From an uncultured Coriobacteriaceae bacterium (GTDB lineage: Bacteria; Actinomycetota; Coriobacteriia; Coriobacteriales; Atopobiaceae): a DNA stretch of 64,000 bases. The notes under the pieces are model-generated. The model was not told the DNA's origin, ran no database searches, and saw only the letters and a list, made by a program, of their open reading frames with translations. The stretch lies in the NCBI GenBank assembly GCA_902790135.1, contig CADAQM010000006.1, positions 1-64,000 on the forward strand, read 5' to 3'. Below, piece by piece: positions 25,885 through 34,691 of the stretch; position 1 is the first letter of the stretch, and each line of letters starts with the position of its first letter. Both the position numbers and the translations under genes were made by a program.

Positions 25885-25956
25885 AGTTCGCAAGATGGAT
25901 GCAATCGCCACGTGTTCGAAATGCAACGTCAGAGCCGCGTATGCTCGTAGACGTGA

Positions 25957-27051
25957 CTAGAATTCGATCCAGCCGTGCCTAATGCCCGCCTCGAGGCTCC
26001 AGGTGTCGTAGCGTCCGTTGCGAAGCGCCCAGAAGCAGCCTCCCATGCCCTTCTCGAAGGCCCTCATCTGCTCTGTGGCCCACACGCGCATGATGCGGTC
26101 GCGCTCATGCTCGCCGGCCTTCTTGAGCCCCTTCAGGTTATTGGTCAGCGACCATTCTCCCACGAGCACGGGGTGATGTCGGCTGGCACGTGCGATGCGC
26201 AGCCCCGTCGCCCGTGCGGCGAGCACGTGGGCGCGCAAGCTGGTGAGATGGGCGGCACGTGCGAAGGTTCCCACGTATTGATGGGTGTCGATCCAGACGC
26301 CCGGGTAGAGCTTGGCGGGCATGAACCGGTCCCATGCGTCCAACTCGAACTGATCGTGGAAGACGAGGGGCACCTCGGGCCCGAGGATGGGACGCAGGCG
26401 CTCGTATACCAGCTGATAGAACTGCGCGAGGACGCCTCGGGGGATGGGGGTCGAGCGCTCGACGCGATTCGGGTGGTCAGCGCCATAGCGCTGCATGCTC
26501 TGGGCAAAGATGCGCCTGCTGGCGGGCTCGTTCATGGGTTCCATGCCAAAGAGGGCGGGGTGGTTGGCGTAGCGCAGTGCGAGCTGCTCCAATACTGTCA
26601 GGGTCTGCTGCACCTGTAGGGGCTTGTGATGCCAGGTGCAAAGCCCACTGGCTCCGCCGTTGTCAAAGCCGTTCTGTCCCCCTGGCACGGTGTGCAGGTC
26701 GATGAGCACGGGGATGCCCCACTCCGCCGCCCAGTCCATGGCATCGTCCACGTGGGCGATGCAGCTCTCGTGCGTCTCGTCCCCAAAGACGAAGAAGGGT
26801 ACGGGGAGGCGTACGAGATTGCAGCTGTTGCGCTCGAGCCAGGCAAAGGTGTCGCGCGTAACGTAGCTGGCGCGATGCGCGGCGAGCCTGTCGGCAAGCA
26901 CATCCTCGGCAAGCTCCTTGCGCAGACCCTTCTCGTCATCCGAGACGGCGCCCGCAAAGGGACCAGGCGTGTGGGCAGACTCCATCCACCGCTCGAGCAC
27001 GAGCCAGTTGCCAAGGTTGACCCCTCGTATCGGTCCCCGCGCGCCTGCCAT
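25957..27051 (-). CDS. Glycoside hydrolase family 5 protein (exo-beta-1,3-glucanase-like)
   Basis: 364 residues. Starts with RGVNLGNWLVLERWM, a hallmark of exo-1,3-beta-glucanase-type GH5 enzymes. The acid/base Glu lies in GMEPMNEPASR, and the nucleophile Glu probably in VLVGEWSLTNN. LIDLHTVPGGQNGFDNGG is another conserved substrate-site stretch. There is no signal peptide, so it acts inside the cell or leaves by another route, which is unusual for a glucanase. It starts six bases after the LTA-synthase-like gene stop, suggesting coupled expression and a role in processing envelope glycans or glycolipids. Confidence 0.9.
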   Translation of the reverse strand: MAGARGPIRGVNLGNWLVLERWMESAHTPGPFAGAVSDDEKGLRKELAEDVLADRLAAHRASYVTRDTFAWLERNSCNLVRLPVPFFVFGDETHESCIAHVDDAMDWAAEWGIPVLIDLHTVPGGQNGFDNGGASGLCTWHHKPLQVQQTLTVLEQLALRYANHPALFGMEPMNEPASRRIFAQSMQRYGADHPNRVERSTPIPRGVLAQFYQLVYERLRPILGPEVPLVFHDQFELDAWDRFMPAKLYPGVWIDTHQYVGTFARAAHLTSLRAHVLAARATGLRIARASRHHPVLVGEWSLTNNLKGLKKAGEHERDRIMRVWATEQMRAFEKGMGGCFWALRNGRYDTWSLEAGIRHGWIEF

Positions 27052-27057
27052 GCCAGA

Positions 27058-29241
27058 TCAGAGCTTCTCGGCAAAGTTGAGATACTCTACCAGCGCCATG
27101 TCCTCGTAGGTGCCGCGATAGGGGCTCTCGCTGTCGGGGGTGTACCAGGTGCCGTCTGCTCCGAGGTATCCGTGCAGGTTTGTGGCGTGAATCTCCTGGT
27201 TGACGGCGAGCTGCGCCTCCTGGTACTCGCTCACGGGTGCGCCGATGGTGTCGAGCATGATGCTGGCGAGTGCGTCGCAACTGGTGTCACGCACCTCGCT
27301 CGACTGGCTGTTGCCGGCCACGTCGTAGTTTGCCCACATAACGTACTCGGCGTGATAGACGCGCTGCGTGTGGGTGAGGTCATCCTCGTTGGTGTACCAG
27401 GCGTCGTTGTAGTCGGGTGTCATCGAGGGCTGATGGTCGCCGAAGAAGACCAGAACGACGGGACGGTCGAGCTTCTTCAGCTCGTTGACGAACCACTCGA
27501 GGGCACGGTCTGACTCCTCGATACAGGAGAGGTACTCGTTCAATCGCTCGGGCGTTTCGGCAAAGCTCGGGTTCTCGTAGGTGCCCGTTGGATAGTAGTG
27601 CGTGAGCTTGTCCTCGGGAATGTTGTTCTGGTTGTACGAGCCATGGTTCTGCATGGTCACGTCGAAGACGAACTGGGGAGCCTCGTCAGCGGCGAGCAGG
27701 TCAAGTGTTGCCTGGTAGGTTGCCTGGTCGGACACGCCGCTGTGGAAGATGGGGATGCCCGTGGGGGTCTCCATCTTCTTGCGGCCGTCAAGTCCGCGCA
27801 GGGGCATACCGCCAAAGGCGTCGATATCCATGAAGCTGTCGAAGCCAAAGGCCGCATAGACCTTGTTGCGGTTCCAGTTGGAGGCGTAGTTGGGGTGCAT
27901 GGCCGTCGTGGTGTATCCAAGCGAGCCAAACTGGCGCGCCAGGTTGTCGATGGGATCGAGCACGAAGGTCGAGTAGGGGTATTTGCCTGCCCCAATGTAG
28001 CCGAGCGAGTTACCGGTCAAGAACTCGAATTCGGTGTTGCAGGTTCCGCCGCCGTGCACGTTCACAAAGAGCTCGCCGCGGTAGAGGCAGTCGTCGATGC
28101 TGTTGAAGAACTGGGGGCCCTCGTAGCCGCAGTGCATGCCATCGAGGTCGGACAGATCGGCGAAGGACTCGTTCATCACGACGATGACGCTGGGCTTGAG
28201 CTCGTCGAACTGCGCGACGGCCTCCTGACGGGTATGGCTGGCGCCGATGCCCTCCTCGTAGGCAGTTGCGAGACGCTTGGTGGCCTTCTCGGCATCCTCG
28301 GTGTTGTAGTCCTTGGGCTTATGGATAGGCAGATCCTGCCAGACTGCGATGAACGTGGGCAAGAAGCCCTGCTTCTCGTAGTAGCTGATCGAATACCAGT
28401 ACATGATCTGCACCTGGAAGAGGCTCATGTAGTTGGGCACGAGCACCAGCACCGCGCAGAGCGCCGCCGAGGCCACGCCCATGAGTCCGTCTCTGCGCGC
28501 GTTGCCGCGCTGCTTGTCGTCGGGCTGGACCGACCAGCTGGGATGCAGCAGCGAGAGCACATAGACGCCGGCCATGATGAGGACCACGCCCGTGACGGCC
28601 TTGGGGTCGAAGGAGTAGGTGTACTGCTCCGCGACTGCCGCCGCCGTGCCCAGAACCAGGAGGTCGTTGGGGAGGATGGCGGCATTCTTGAACTTGCGCA
28701 CGAAGTACTGCGCGATGCCGATGAAGGCGAAGAAGGCGAGCGATGGGAATGCGGCCTCACCGTGGCGACGGCCGACGAGGTAGAAGAAGAGCGTCGCCAG
28801 CATGATCAGTGTCAGCTCGAGCCACCAGTACGTCGGGCCGAACAGGCCGATGGCCCAGCTCCACGGCCACTCGACCGTGAAGAGGGCTATAACGCAGAAG
28901 CCGAGGATGAGGCCCCACTCGGCGCGGTGGCGCAGGCGCGGCTCGAGCGTGCGAAGGTACGCATGGGTGCGCTCACGCCTGAGCGTCAGCTGAGAGAGCG
29001 CTACGAGGGCGGGGGTCACGCCGAGCGGCGCCAGAGGGGCAAAGGGTCCGCCGTCGATGAGGCCGATGAAGCCCCACACGGTGAGCCAGGTGAGCACGAA
29101 GCCGAAGAGCGAGTTCCAGATGAGCGTCGCACGCGAGACGGGCGTCTGCAGCGACCTTTGCGTGAGCACGTAGCGGCAGGTGAGACCGAGATATGCAATC
29201 AGGCCAGCGAGAAAGATGAGTCCCGCGAGAAAAGAGAACAT
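27058..29241 (-). CDS. LTA synthase / phosphoglycerol transferase family protein
   Basis: 727 residues. Eight or so N-terminal hydrophobic segments (residues ~1-300) are followed by an extracellular sulfatase-fold catalytic domain. Visible: VIVVMNESFADLSDL (metal-site Glu), VHGGGTCNTEFEFLTGNS (nucleophile Thr), HPNYASNWNRNKVYAAFGFD, VTMQNHGSY and VFFGDHQPSM (metal ligands). It moves glycerol-phosphate-type groups onto envelope polymers. The pattern fits the larger clostridial-type LTA synthases. Together with the GH5 and L,D-transpeptidase genes it forms an envelope cluster. Confidence 0.93.
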   Translation of the reverse strand: MFSFLAGLIFLAGLIAYLGLTCRYVLTQRSLQTPVSRATLIWNSLFGFVLTWLTVWGFIGLIDGGPFAPLAPLGVTPALVALSQLTLRRERTHAYLRTLEPRLRHRAEWGLILGFCVIALFTVEWPWSWAIGLFGPTYWWLELTLIMLATLFFYLVGRRHGEAAFPSLAFFAFIGIAQYFVRKFKNAAILPNDLLVLGTAAAVAEQYTYSFDPKAVTGVVLIMAGVYVLSLLHPSWSVQPDDKQRGNARRDGLMGVASAALCAVLVLVPNYMSLFQVQIMYWYSISYYEKQGFLPTFIAVWQDLPIHKPKDYNTEDAEKATKRLATAYEEGIGASHTRQEAVAQFDELKPSVIVVMNESFADLSDLDGMHCGYEGPQFFNSIDDCLYRGELFVNVHGGGTCNTEFEFLTGNSLGYIGAGKYPYSTFVLDPIDNLARQFGSLGYTTTAMHPNYASNWNRNKVYAAFGFDSFMDIDAFGGMPLRGLDGRKKMETPTGIPIFHSGVSDQATYQATLDLLAADEAPQFVFDVTMQNHGSYNQNNIPEDKLTHYYPTGTYENPSFAETPERLNEYLSCIEESDRALEWFVNELKKLDRPVVLVFFGDHQPSMTPDYNDAWYTNEDDLTHTQRVYHAEYVMWANYDVAGNSQSSEVRDTSCDALASIMLDTIGAPVSEYQEAQLAVNQEIHATNLHGYLGADGTWYTPDSESPYRGTYEDMALVEYLNFAEKL

Positions 29242-29449
29242 GTGGAGCCCTTCATGTGGTGCGACTTGCCGAGAATGGCAAATGTGTAACGGTGCGATTG
29301 TAGGCGAGTCTGCATTTGCTATGCCCAGATACCACGCAAAGCCTATGAACCGCAGACATTTGCGCGCGAGGGCGGGGTGTCATACCGCGACGGTCGCAAC
29401 GACTTCACGGTAGAATCGAGACGTTTACCAACGGTAGGAGGGAGTTGCC

Positions 29450-30103
29450 ATGAGCAAGGTTAAGAAGATTGCGATCGGTGCTGGCATCGCGTTGGTGCTC
29501 GCGCTTGTCGGTGTGATCTGGTTCTCTGCGAACGTGCCGGGATGCTCGACGCAGATCGGGGAGCTAAGGGGGGACCTTGTGGGAAACTCCTTCGTCATTA
29601 CCACATACGACAACTTTGGCCAGCAGACCCTCAGGACCTCGGGCAAGCACGTCAACCTGAGTGGCAACAAGGTCAAGACCTCTGGTTACACCGAGACGGG
29701 CGTCGCCTTCGAGCAATGGGAGCTCTCGAGCGTGATTACCATCACTATTGACGGTCGCGAGATGGAGACCTGCGGCGATACCTGCATCTTTGCCGAGAAG
29801 GGTCTCAATCCCGCGGTGGACTTCTCAACGCCCGAGTTCATCGAGAGCCACGGTGGCTCGCCGTTCACCATCACGTCGCTCTCCTACACGCTCAACCAGT
29901 ACAAGAACTACTTTGGCAAGAGCCGCGTGGTGGTCATCAAGTCGCAGACCGGTCAGCCCATCGTTGCGTACTCGGGCAACAACGTCTACTGGGAAGTCAA
30001 GACCGACCTGCCCAAGACCACCAAGCTCATGATCGACAACAAGGCCCTCTACATCCACAGGGCGAACTTCCAGATCATCGATACCAGGCTGCTGGAGGAC
30101 TAG
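29450..30103 (+). CDS. Membrane-anchored hypothetical protein (DUF5052-like)
   Basis: 217 residues. One N-terminal hydrophobic helix (IAIGAGIALVLALVGVIWF) anchors an extracytoplasmic domain of mostly beta strands. The part RGDLVGNSFVITTYDNFGQQTLRTSGKHV resembles the DUF5052 lipoprotein group of Gram-positive bacteria, but no lipobox Cys is clearly placed (Cys follows NVPG, about residue 32). It may act at the cell surface. The start has a good ggagggag ribosome site. Function unknown. Confidence 0.65.
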   Translation: MSKVKKIAIGAGIALVLALVGVIWFSANVPGCSTQIGELRGDLVGNSFVITTYDNFGQQTLRTSGKHVNLSGNKVKTSGYTETGVAFEQWELSSVITITIDGREMETCGDTCIFAEKGLNPAVDFSTPEFIESHGGSPFTITSLSYTLNQYKNYFGKSRVVVIKSQTGQPIVAYSGNNVYWEVKTDLPKTTKLMIDNKALYIHRANFQIIDTRLLED

Positions 30104-30143
30104 CTCCTGGGCGAGTGCAACTCTGAGCAGGTAGGATGCGTGT

Positions 30144-30166
30144 CCGGTCGCCATGACGGCGTCCGG
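30144..30166. terminator. Weak hairpin between convergent genes
   Basis: 9-bp stem with one mismatch (30144-30152 with 30158-30166), located between the anchored protein and yaaA. No T-run. Confidence 0.35.
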
Positions 30167-30175
30167 GCGCGCTCA

Positions 30176-30952
30176 CTATGCGCGCACGAAGACGAGGGTG
30201 TCTGTGGTGCTTCGCGTCTGGTCGAAGAGGTAGCCACGGTCAGCGAACGCGGTGAGAGCCTCCACGTCCTCGATGCCCTGCTCGGCGCACCAGCGCACAA
30301 AGCTCCCGCGCGCAGCCTTCGCCTCGGTCGAACGCTGGACCAGCCTGCCATCGGACGGGCGGACGCTGCCAAACAGGCAGGTGATCGTGCGCACGCCGAG
30401 ACCGGGCAGGTAGGGGGTCACCGCCTTCGCGTACTCGACGGAGGCGACGTTGACGACGGTGTCAAAGCTCTCGGCGAGGACCTTGGCAAGCGTGTCCGCC
30501 CAGAAGGCGTAGAGGTCGCGCGTGGCCGGGCGCACGCCGCGTGCGGGCATGGCCAGACGTGCCTGCATCTCGAGGCGGTAGGGGACCACGGCGTCGAGGG
30601 GGCTGAGCACCCCATAGAAGCCCGAGAGGATACGCAGGTGCTGCTCGAGGTAGGCAAGGGCGTCCTCGTCGAGGACGTGGGCCGCCAGATGCTGGTACTG
30701 GATGCCCTCGTAGGCGATCGCCGCGGCAGTCGTGGCCGAGCGTGGGTCAGCTGTGGCCAGACGCTCGTAGTTCTGCCGGGCGAGCCGGTCGCTGCACTTC
30801 CAGAGCGCCTTGGCCTGCTCGAGGCTGAGCGTGCGCAGCTGCTCGAGCAGGAGCTCTGTCTGGTCGATGAGGCGGGGCAGCGCCGTGGCGTCGGGCGGTC
30901 CTTCCACCACGTTCATCTTCTTTGCGGGCGATACGATCAGCGCAAAGCTCAT
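30176..30952 (-). CDS. yaaA: YaaA family peroxide-stress protein (DUF328)
   Basis: 258 residues. The N-terminus (MSFALIVSPAKKMN) and the block RILSGFYGVLSPLDAVVPYRLEMQ are the family signature. In E. coli YaaA limits free iron during hydrogen-peroxide stress, and related proteins bind DNA. Start confirmed by gaaggag. Located 8.5 kb from the ruv locus and not linked to the superoxide reductase gene, but functionally consistent with oxidative-stress defence. Confidence 0.95.
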   Translation of the reverse strand: MSFALIVSPAKKMNVVEGPPDATALPRLIDQTELLLEQLRTLSLEQAKALWKCSDRLARQNYERLATADPRSATTAAAIAYEGIQYQHLAAHVLDEDALAYLEQHLRILSGFYGVLSPLDAVVPYRLEMQARLAMPARGVRPATRDLYAFWADTLAKVLAESFDTVVNVASVEYAKAVTPYLPGLGVRTITCLFGSVRPSDGRLVQRSTEAKAARGSFVRWCAEQGIEDVEALTAFADRGYLFDQTRSTTDTLVFVRA

Positions 30953-31103
30953 GTGGGTTGCTCCTTCTGTTCGGCGCGGCGCGGTCGGGAGGCGCGTACG
31001 CGTCTTGGCGATATGCTAGCGCACGGGTTGGACCGGTGCCAAAATGGGTACCGTAGAGAAAGGCGCATAAGGCGCGCGGTTCGAATGTCGCTTCGGAGGA
31101 ACA

Positions 31104-32405
31104 ATGGACGAGAAGTCGCTGACACGCAAGGGACGCATCAAGTTTTTATTTGCGGTGCTGGCTCTCGGCGCAATAGCCGTGGCGGAGGTCCTCGCCTTTC
31201 TCGTCGTCGTCTTTCTGGATATCCCCTATGAGTCGCTGTGGACCGACATCGTGATCGAGACCCTGGGGTCATTGGCGGCAATTGCCATGGTGCTGCTCTT
31301 GAGTGGCAGGAGCCTGGTGTCCATATCGCGAGACGACGTGGCCTACACCTTCCGCTTCGGGTGGTGGTGCATCGCCATATCGATCGTCCTCATGATTCTC
31401 GAGCTGGTGTGGTCGTTCGAGGACGGCACGCCCATTGCCAGCGACTGGCCGGTGCGCCTGGCCGAGACGGCGGTGCTCTGCGTGGGCATTGGCGTCATGG
31501 AAGAGACGGTGTTTCGCGGCGTCGTCCTCAACGGGCTCTTGGCCCTTCTGGGCTCCACGCACAAGGGCGTCGTGCGTGCGATCGTCATAACGTCTGTGCT
31601 CTTTGGCTTTGCGCACGTAGACGTCACCACCGATTTCGTGGACGGCCTCTCCGTCATCCAAGCGCTGCTCAAGATTTGTCAGACGGGCATGTACTCCTTC
31701 ATGCTCTGCGTTATCATGCTCCGAACCCACCGCCTTGGCGGCGTGAGCCTCTTCCATGGCTTTGACGACTTCGTTCTGGTCATGCCGAGCATTGCCCTGT
31801 TTGGCGAGGCGCTCGACACCGAGTACGTGGTCCAAGGCGACGACGCCTTGCCCACCATCATGTACTACCTGGTCATCATCGCCCTATACCTGCCCTTCGT
31901 GATCAAGAGCGGCCTTGAGCTGAGGCGCGGGCAGGACGTGACACGCGGCGCCTTCATGGAGAAGTACGTTGCCCAGCAGCAGGGGCAGGCACGGTTGGCC
32001 GCAGCCTCTGAGCCTGCTGCTCCGGCAATGCCATTGGAGGTCCCCACTGCTCCGGCAGCTTCGAGCCCCGTCCAATATGACGTGCCCGTCCCAACCACGC
32101 CACCAACCGCATCCGACTACAAGCCCCTCGAGACGCTCGTGGTGCCAGACGCGGCCCATGTCACGCCCGAGGGCATCGGCATGCCTGTCATGCCCGTAGC
32201 CACAGCCGTGTCTGTGGCTACGGTGGCGCAGACACCCGTCGCGGAGCCGTTCATTCCTGCAGAGGCGCAAGTCGCTCCTGTCACGTCGCCGGCAAGCGTC
32301 GGTGGACCGGCTTCCGTTGTGTCAGATACCCCCTCGATACCGGGCTCCACTCCTGCGGGGGCGTCGCGTGGCGCGGGGCTGCCGCCCATGCCCAAGGGTC
32401 TTTAA
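31104..32405 (+). CDS. CPBP-family intramembrane metalloprotease with long proline-rich tail
   Basis: 433 residues. About eight hydrophobic segments in the first 290 contain the Abi/CAAX protease motifs: VMEETVFRGVVLNGLL (EExxxR), LFGFAHVDV, and SLFHGFDDFV. These glutamates and histidines form the metal site. The last ~150 residues are a low-complexity Pro/Ala/Val cytosolic tail, unusually long for the family, ending PPMPKGL. Members modify peptides or prenylated proteins, or confer bacteriocin immunity; the role here is unknown. An 11-bp inverted repeat lies in the tail-coding DNA. Confidence 0.88.
   Translation: MDEKSLTRKGRIKFLFAVLALGAIAVAEVLAFLVVVFLDIPYESLWTDIVIETLGSLAAIAMVLLLSGRSLVSISRDDVAYTFRFGWWCIAISIVLMILELVWSFEDGTPIASDWPVRLAETAVLCVGIGVMEETVFRGVVLNGLLALLGSTHKGVVRAIVITSVLFGFAHVDVTTDFVDGLSVIQALLKICQTGMYSFMLCVIMLRTHRLGGVSLFHGFDDFVLVMPSIALFGEALDTEYVVQGDDALPTIMYYLVIIALYLPFVIKSGLELRRGQDVTRGAFMEKYVAQQQGQARLAAASEPAAPAMPLEVPTAPAASSPVQYDVPVPTTPPTASDYKPLETLVVPDAAHVTPEGIGMPVMPVATAVSVATVAQTPVAEPFIPAEAQVAPVTSPASVGGPASVVSDTPSIPGSTPAGASRGAGLPPMPKGL
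32195..32222. repeat. 11-bp inverted repeat inside coding sequence
   Basis: Perfect arms 32195-32205 and 32212-32222 with a 6-base loop, within the proline-rich tail of the CPBP gene. Possibly a by-product of repetitive Val-Ala-Thr codons. Confidence 0.6.
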
Positions 32406-32545
32406 CGCCACTTCGCTGACGGCATTTCTTTGGGACTTGACCTAATGCTGTCTAACTGTCACCTTGTCTGCTCATAGAATTGAAACGGATTCATTTTTCT
32501 TGATGGCATTGCTGGGTTGGCAGACGGTGACACGGGGAGTTGTCT

Positions 32546-34417
32546 ATGGACATTCAGGGGTTCTACGCAGGCCAGATCTTCGATGCGCACGAGTATTTGG
32601 GAGCCCATACCGTGGCCGAGGGCACGGTGGTCCGCGCCTTTGCCCCGGCTGCCGTCGGCATGACCATCGTGCATCACGATGGCTTCGAGACCGAGATGAA
32701 GCGCATCCACGACGGCAACTTCTGGGAGGGTTGGGTACCCGACCTTGTCGACGGCGACCCCTATGAGCTGCGCGTGTATCTGGCGGGCGGTGGCTATCAG
32801 GACCACATCGACCCCTATGCCTTTGGCTCTGAGCTCAGGCCAAACCATCGCTCCGTGGTGCGCGACATCACCGGCTACCAGTGGCACGACAGCGCTTGGC
32901 TGGCCAAGCGCACCCCTCGCATCGGCGAGCCCCTCAACATCTACGAGATGCATCTGGGCAGCTGGCGCAAGAAGGGTGGCGAGGCGGCCACCGAGCCGGC
33001 TGACGACCCGAGCCTGTGGTACTCCTACGAGGAGATCGCCGAGCCGCTCATCGACTACCTCACTAAGGCCGGCTACAACTACGTCGAGTTCATGCCGCTT
33101 GCAGAGTATCCCGATGACGCCTCGTGGGGCTATCAAGGTACGGGCTTCTTCGCGCCGACCAGCCGCTATGGCACGGCCAAGCAGCTGATGGGGCTCATCG
33201 ACCGTCTCCACCAGGCGGGCATCGGTGCCATCCTCGACTTTGTCCCCGTGCATTTTGCCCTGGACGACTGGGGTCTGCGCAACTTTGACGGCACGTCGCT
33301 ATTCGAGTACCCCAACACCGACGTGGGCGTCTCCGAGTGGGGTAGCTGCAACTTCATGTATTCCCGTGGCGAGAGCTGCAGCTTCATGCAGTCGTGCGCC
33401 AACTACTGGATGGACGCCTACCACTTTGACGGCCTGCGCATGGACGCAATCAGCCGCATCATCTATTGGATGGGTGACCCGGCGCGCGGCGTTAACAACC
33501 AGAACGTCGCCTTCGTCACCCGCATGAACGGTGGCCTCAAGCTCATGCACCCCGGCTGCATTCTTGCCGCCGAGGACTCCACCGACTATCCCGGCACCAC
33601 CAAGGCCCCGGAGGAGGGCGGCCTGGGCTTCGACTACAAGTGGGACATGGGTTGGATGAACGACACGCTCGACTTCTTTAAGAAGACCTCCGACGAGCGC
33701 AAGGACAACTACCACAAGCTGACCTTCTCGATGATGTACTTCCCCAACGAGCGCTACCTGCTGCCGCTCTCGCACGACGAGAACGTGCATGGCAAGGCGA
33801 CCGTTCTCAACAAGATGTATGGCGACTACTGGGACAAGTTCCCGCAGGCGCGCGTCTTCTACCTGTACATGTACGTGCATCCCGGCAAGAAGCTCAACTT
33901 CATGGGTGGCGAGTTCGGCCAGATGCGCGAGTGGGACGAGCGTCGCGAGCAGGACTGGGGCATGCTGGACTATCCGATTCACGACGCGTTCGCGCACTAC
34001 ATGGCCGAACTGTCGGCGCTCTATCTCGATCATGGCGCCCTGAGCGAGTGGGACTACTACGGCCCAGGCTTCTCTTGGCTCGACTGCCATCAGGAACAGC
34101 GCTGTCTCTATGCTATCGAACGCAAGAATGCCGGCGAGCGACTGGTGGCCGTGCTCAACATGAGCGACGAGCTGCAGGCCGACTACGAGCTGGCGGTTCC
34201 GGGTGCCGTGACCTGCGAGGTGCTGCTCAACACCGATTGGGGTCGCTTCAACGGCAACACGACGCCCGGAGGAGAGCGCATGGGATTTGAGGACGGCAAG
34301 CTGACCATCAGTGTTCCGGCCTACTCAGGTGTGCTGCTCAAGGTGTACGGGCCACAGGCAGCTGGCGAGGAGGAGCCGGCCGAGAAGGACGAGCTCGCTG
34401 AGGAGATCGCTGAATAA
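32546..34417 (+). CDS. glgB: 1,4-alpha-glucan branching enzyme
   Basis: 623 residues from the ATG at 32546 with ggggag seven bases upstream (a TTG two codons earlier is less likely). Forms alpha-1,6 branches in glycogen. N-terminal CBM48-like domain (residues ~15-110), GH13 barrel with nucleophile D300 (HFDGLRMDA), acid/base E343 (AAEDST), transition-state D411 (LSHDENVHGK), and a C-terminal beta domain. The signature NIYEMHLGSWR is present. No other glycogen genes (glgA/C/P) are in the window. The last ~15 residues are a Glu/Ala-rich tail. Confidence 0.96.
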   Translation: MDIQGFYAGQIFDAHEYLGAHTVAEGTVVRAFAPAAVGMTIVHHDGFETEMKRIHDGNFWEGWVPDLVDGDPYELRVYLAGGGYQDHIDPYAFGSELRPNHRSVVRDITGYQWHDSAWLAKRTPRIGEPLNIYEMHLGSWRKKGGEAATEPADDPSLWYSYEEIAEPLIDYLTKAGYNYVEFMPLAEYPDDASWGYQGTGFFAPTSRYGTAKQLMGLIDRLHQAGIGAILDFVPVHFALDDWGLRNFDGTSLFEYPNTDVGVSEWGSCNFMYSRGESCSFMQSCANYWMDAYHFDGLRMDAISRIIYWMGDPARGVNNQNVAFVTRMNGGLKLMHPGCILAAEDSTDYPGTTKAPEEGGLGFDYKWDMGWMNDTLDFFKKTSDERKDNYHKLTFSMMYFPNERYLLPLSHDENVHGKATVLNKMYGDYWDKFPQARVFYLYMYVHPGKKLNFMGGEFGQMREWDERREQDWGMLDYPIHDAFAHYMAELSALYLDHGALSEWDYYGPGFSWLDCHQEQRCLYAIERKNAGERLVAVLNMSDELQADYELAVPGAVTCEVLLNTDWGRFNGNTTPGGERMGFEDGKLTISVPAYSGVLLKVYGPQAAGEEEPAEKDELAEEIAE

Positions 34418-34433
34418 GCAGATGGCTGCGAAC

Positions 34434-34497
34434 GTTGGGGTTCGACCAAGAGGAGCCATCTCCAAAGGTCGGGCCCCAACATCTGTCCCGTCGAACC
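34434..34497. other. Structured region after glgB with alternative base-pairing
   Basis: Segment 34434-34447 can form a 14-bp stem with 34467-34480 (two G-U pairs). Part of the same segment (34439-34446) is also perfectly complementary to 34490-34497 (8 bp). Additional arms 34421-34427 and 34454-34460 pair as well. It lies in the 274-base gap before the amino-acid ABC operon; the rest of that gap is AT-rich. Confidence 0.5.
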
Positions 34498-34604
34498 TTT
34501 GCGTCATGGCTTTTGCACGGTAGTTACAACTTTGATTGTGGTTTTGTCACCCAATTTGTTCAAATGCAAAGTAACAGGCTGATTAATCGTCTGTCTCTAT
34601 TTGT

Positions 34605-34633
34605 TTGACGTGCTGCATTAGTGTGAAAATGAT
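34605..34633 (+). promoter_or_regulatory. Possible promoter for the amino-acid ABC operon
   Basis: TTGACG (34605-34610) with 17 bases to AATGAT (34628-34633), inside the AT-rich stretch 59 bases before the start codon of the binding-protein gene. The -35 is good, the -10 is weak. Confidence 0.4.
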
Positions 34634-34691
34634 TTCATAGACAATGCTCTTGGTGGGGAGCGAAGACTTCTTGTTTAAGAGGAGGAATATC

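Noticed and set aside
31070-31095. GGTTCGAAT-like tRNA T-arm
   Set aside because: No acceptor, D or anticodon arms could be folded around it.
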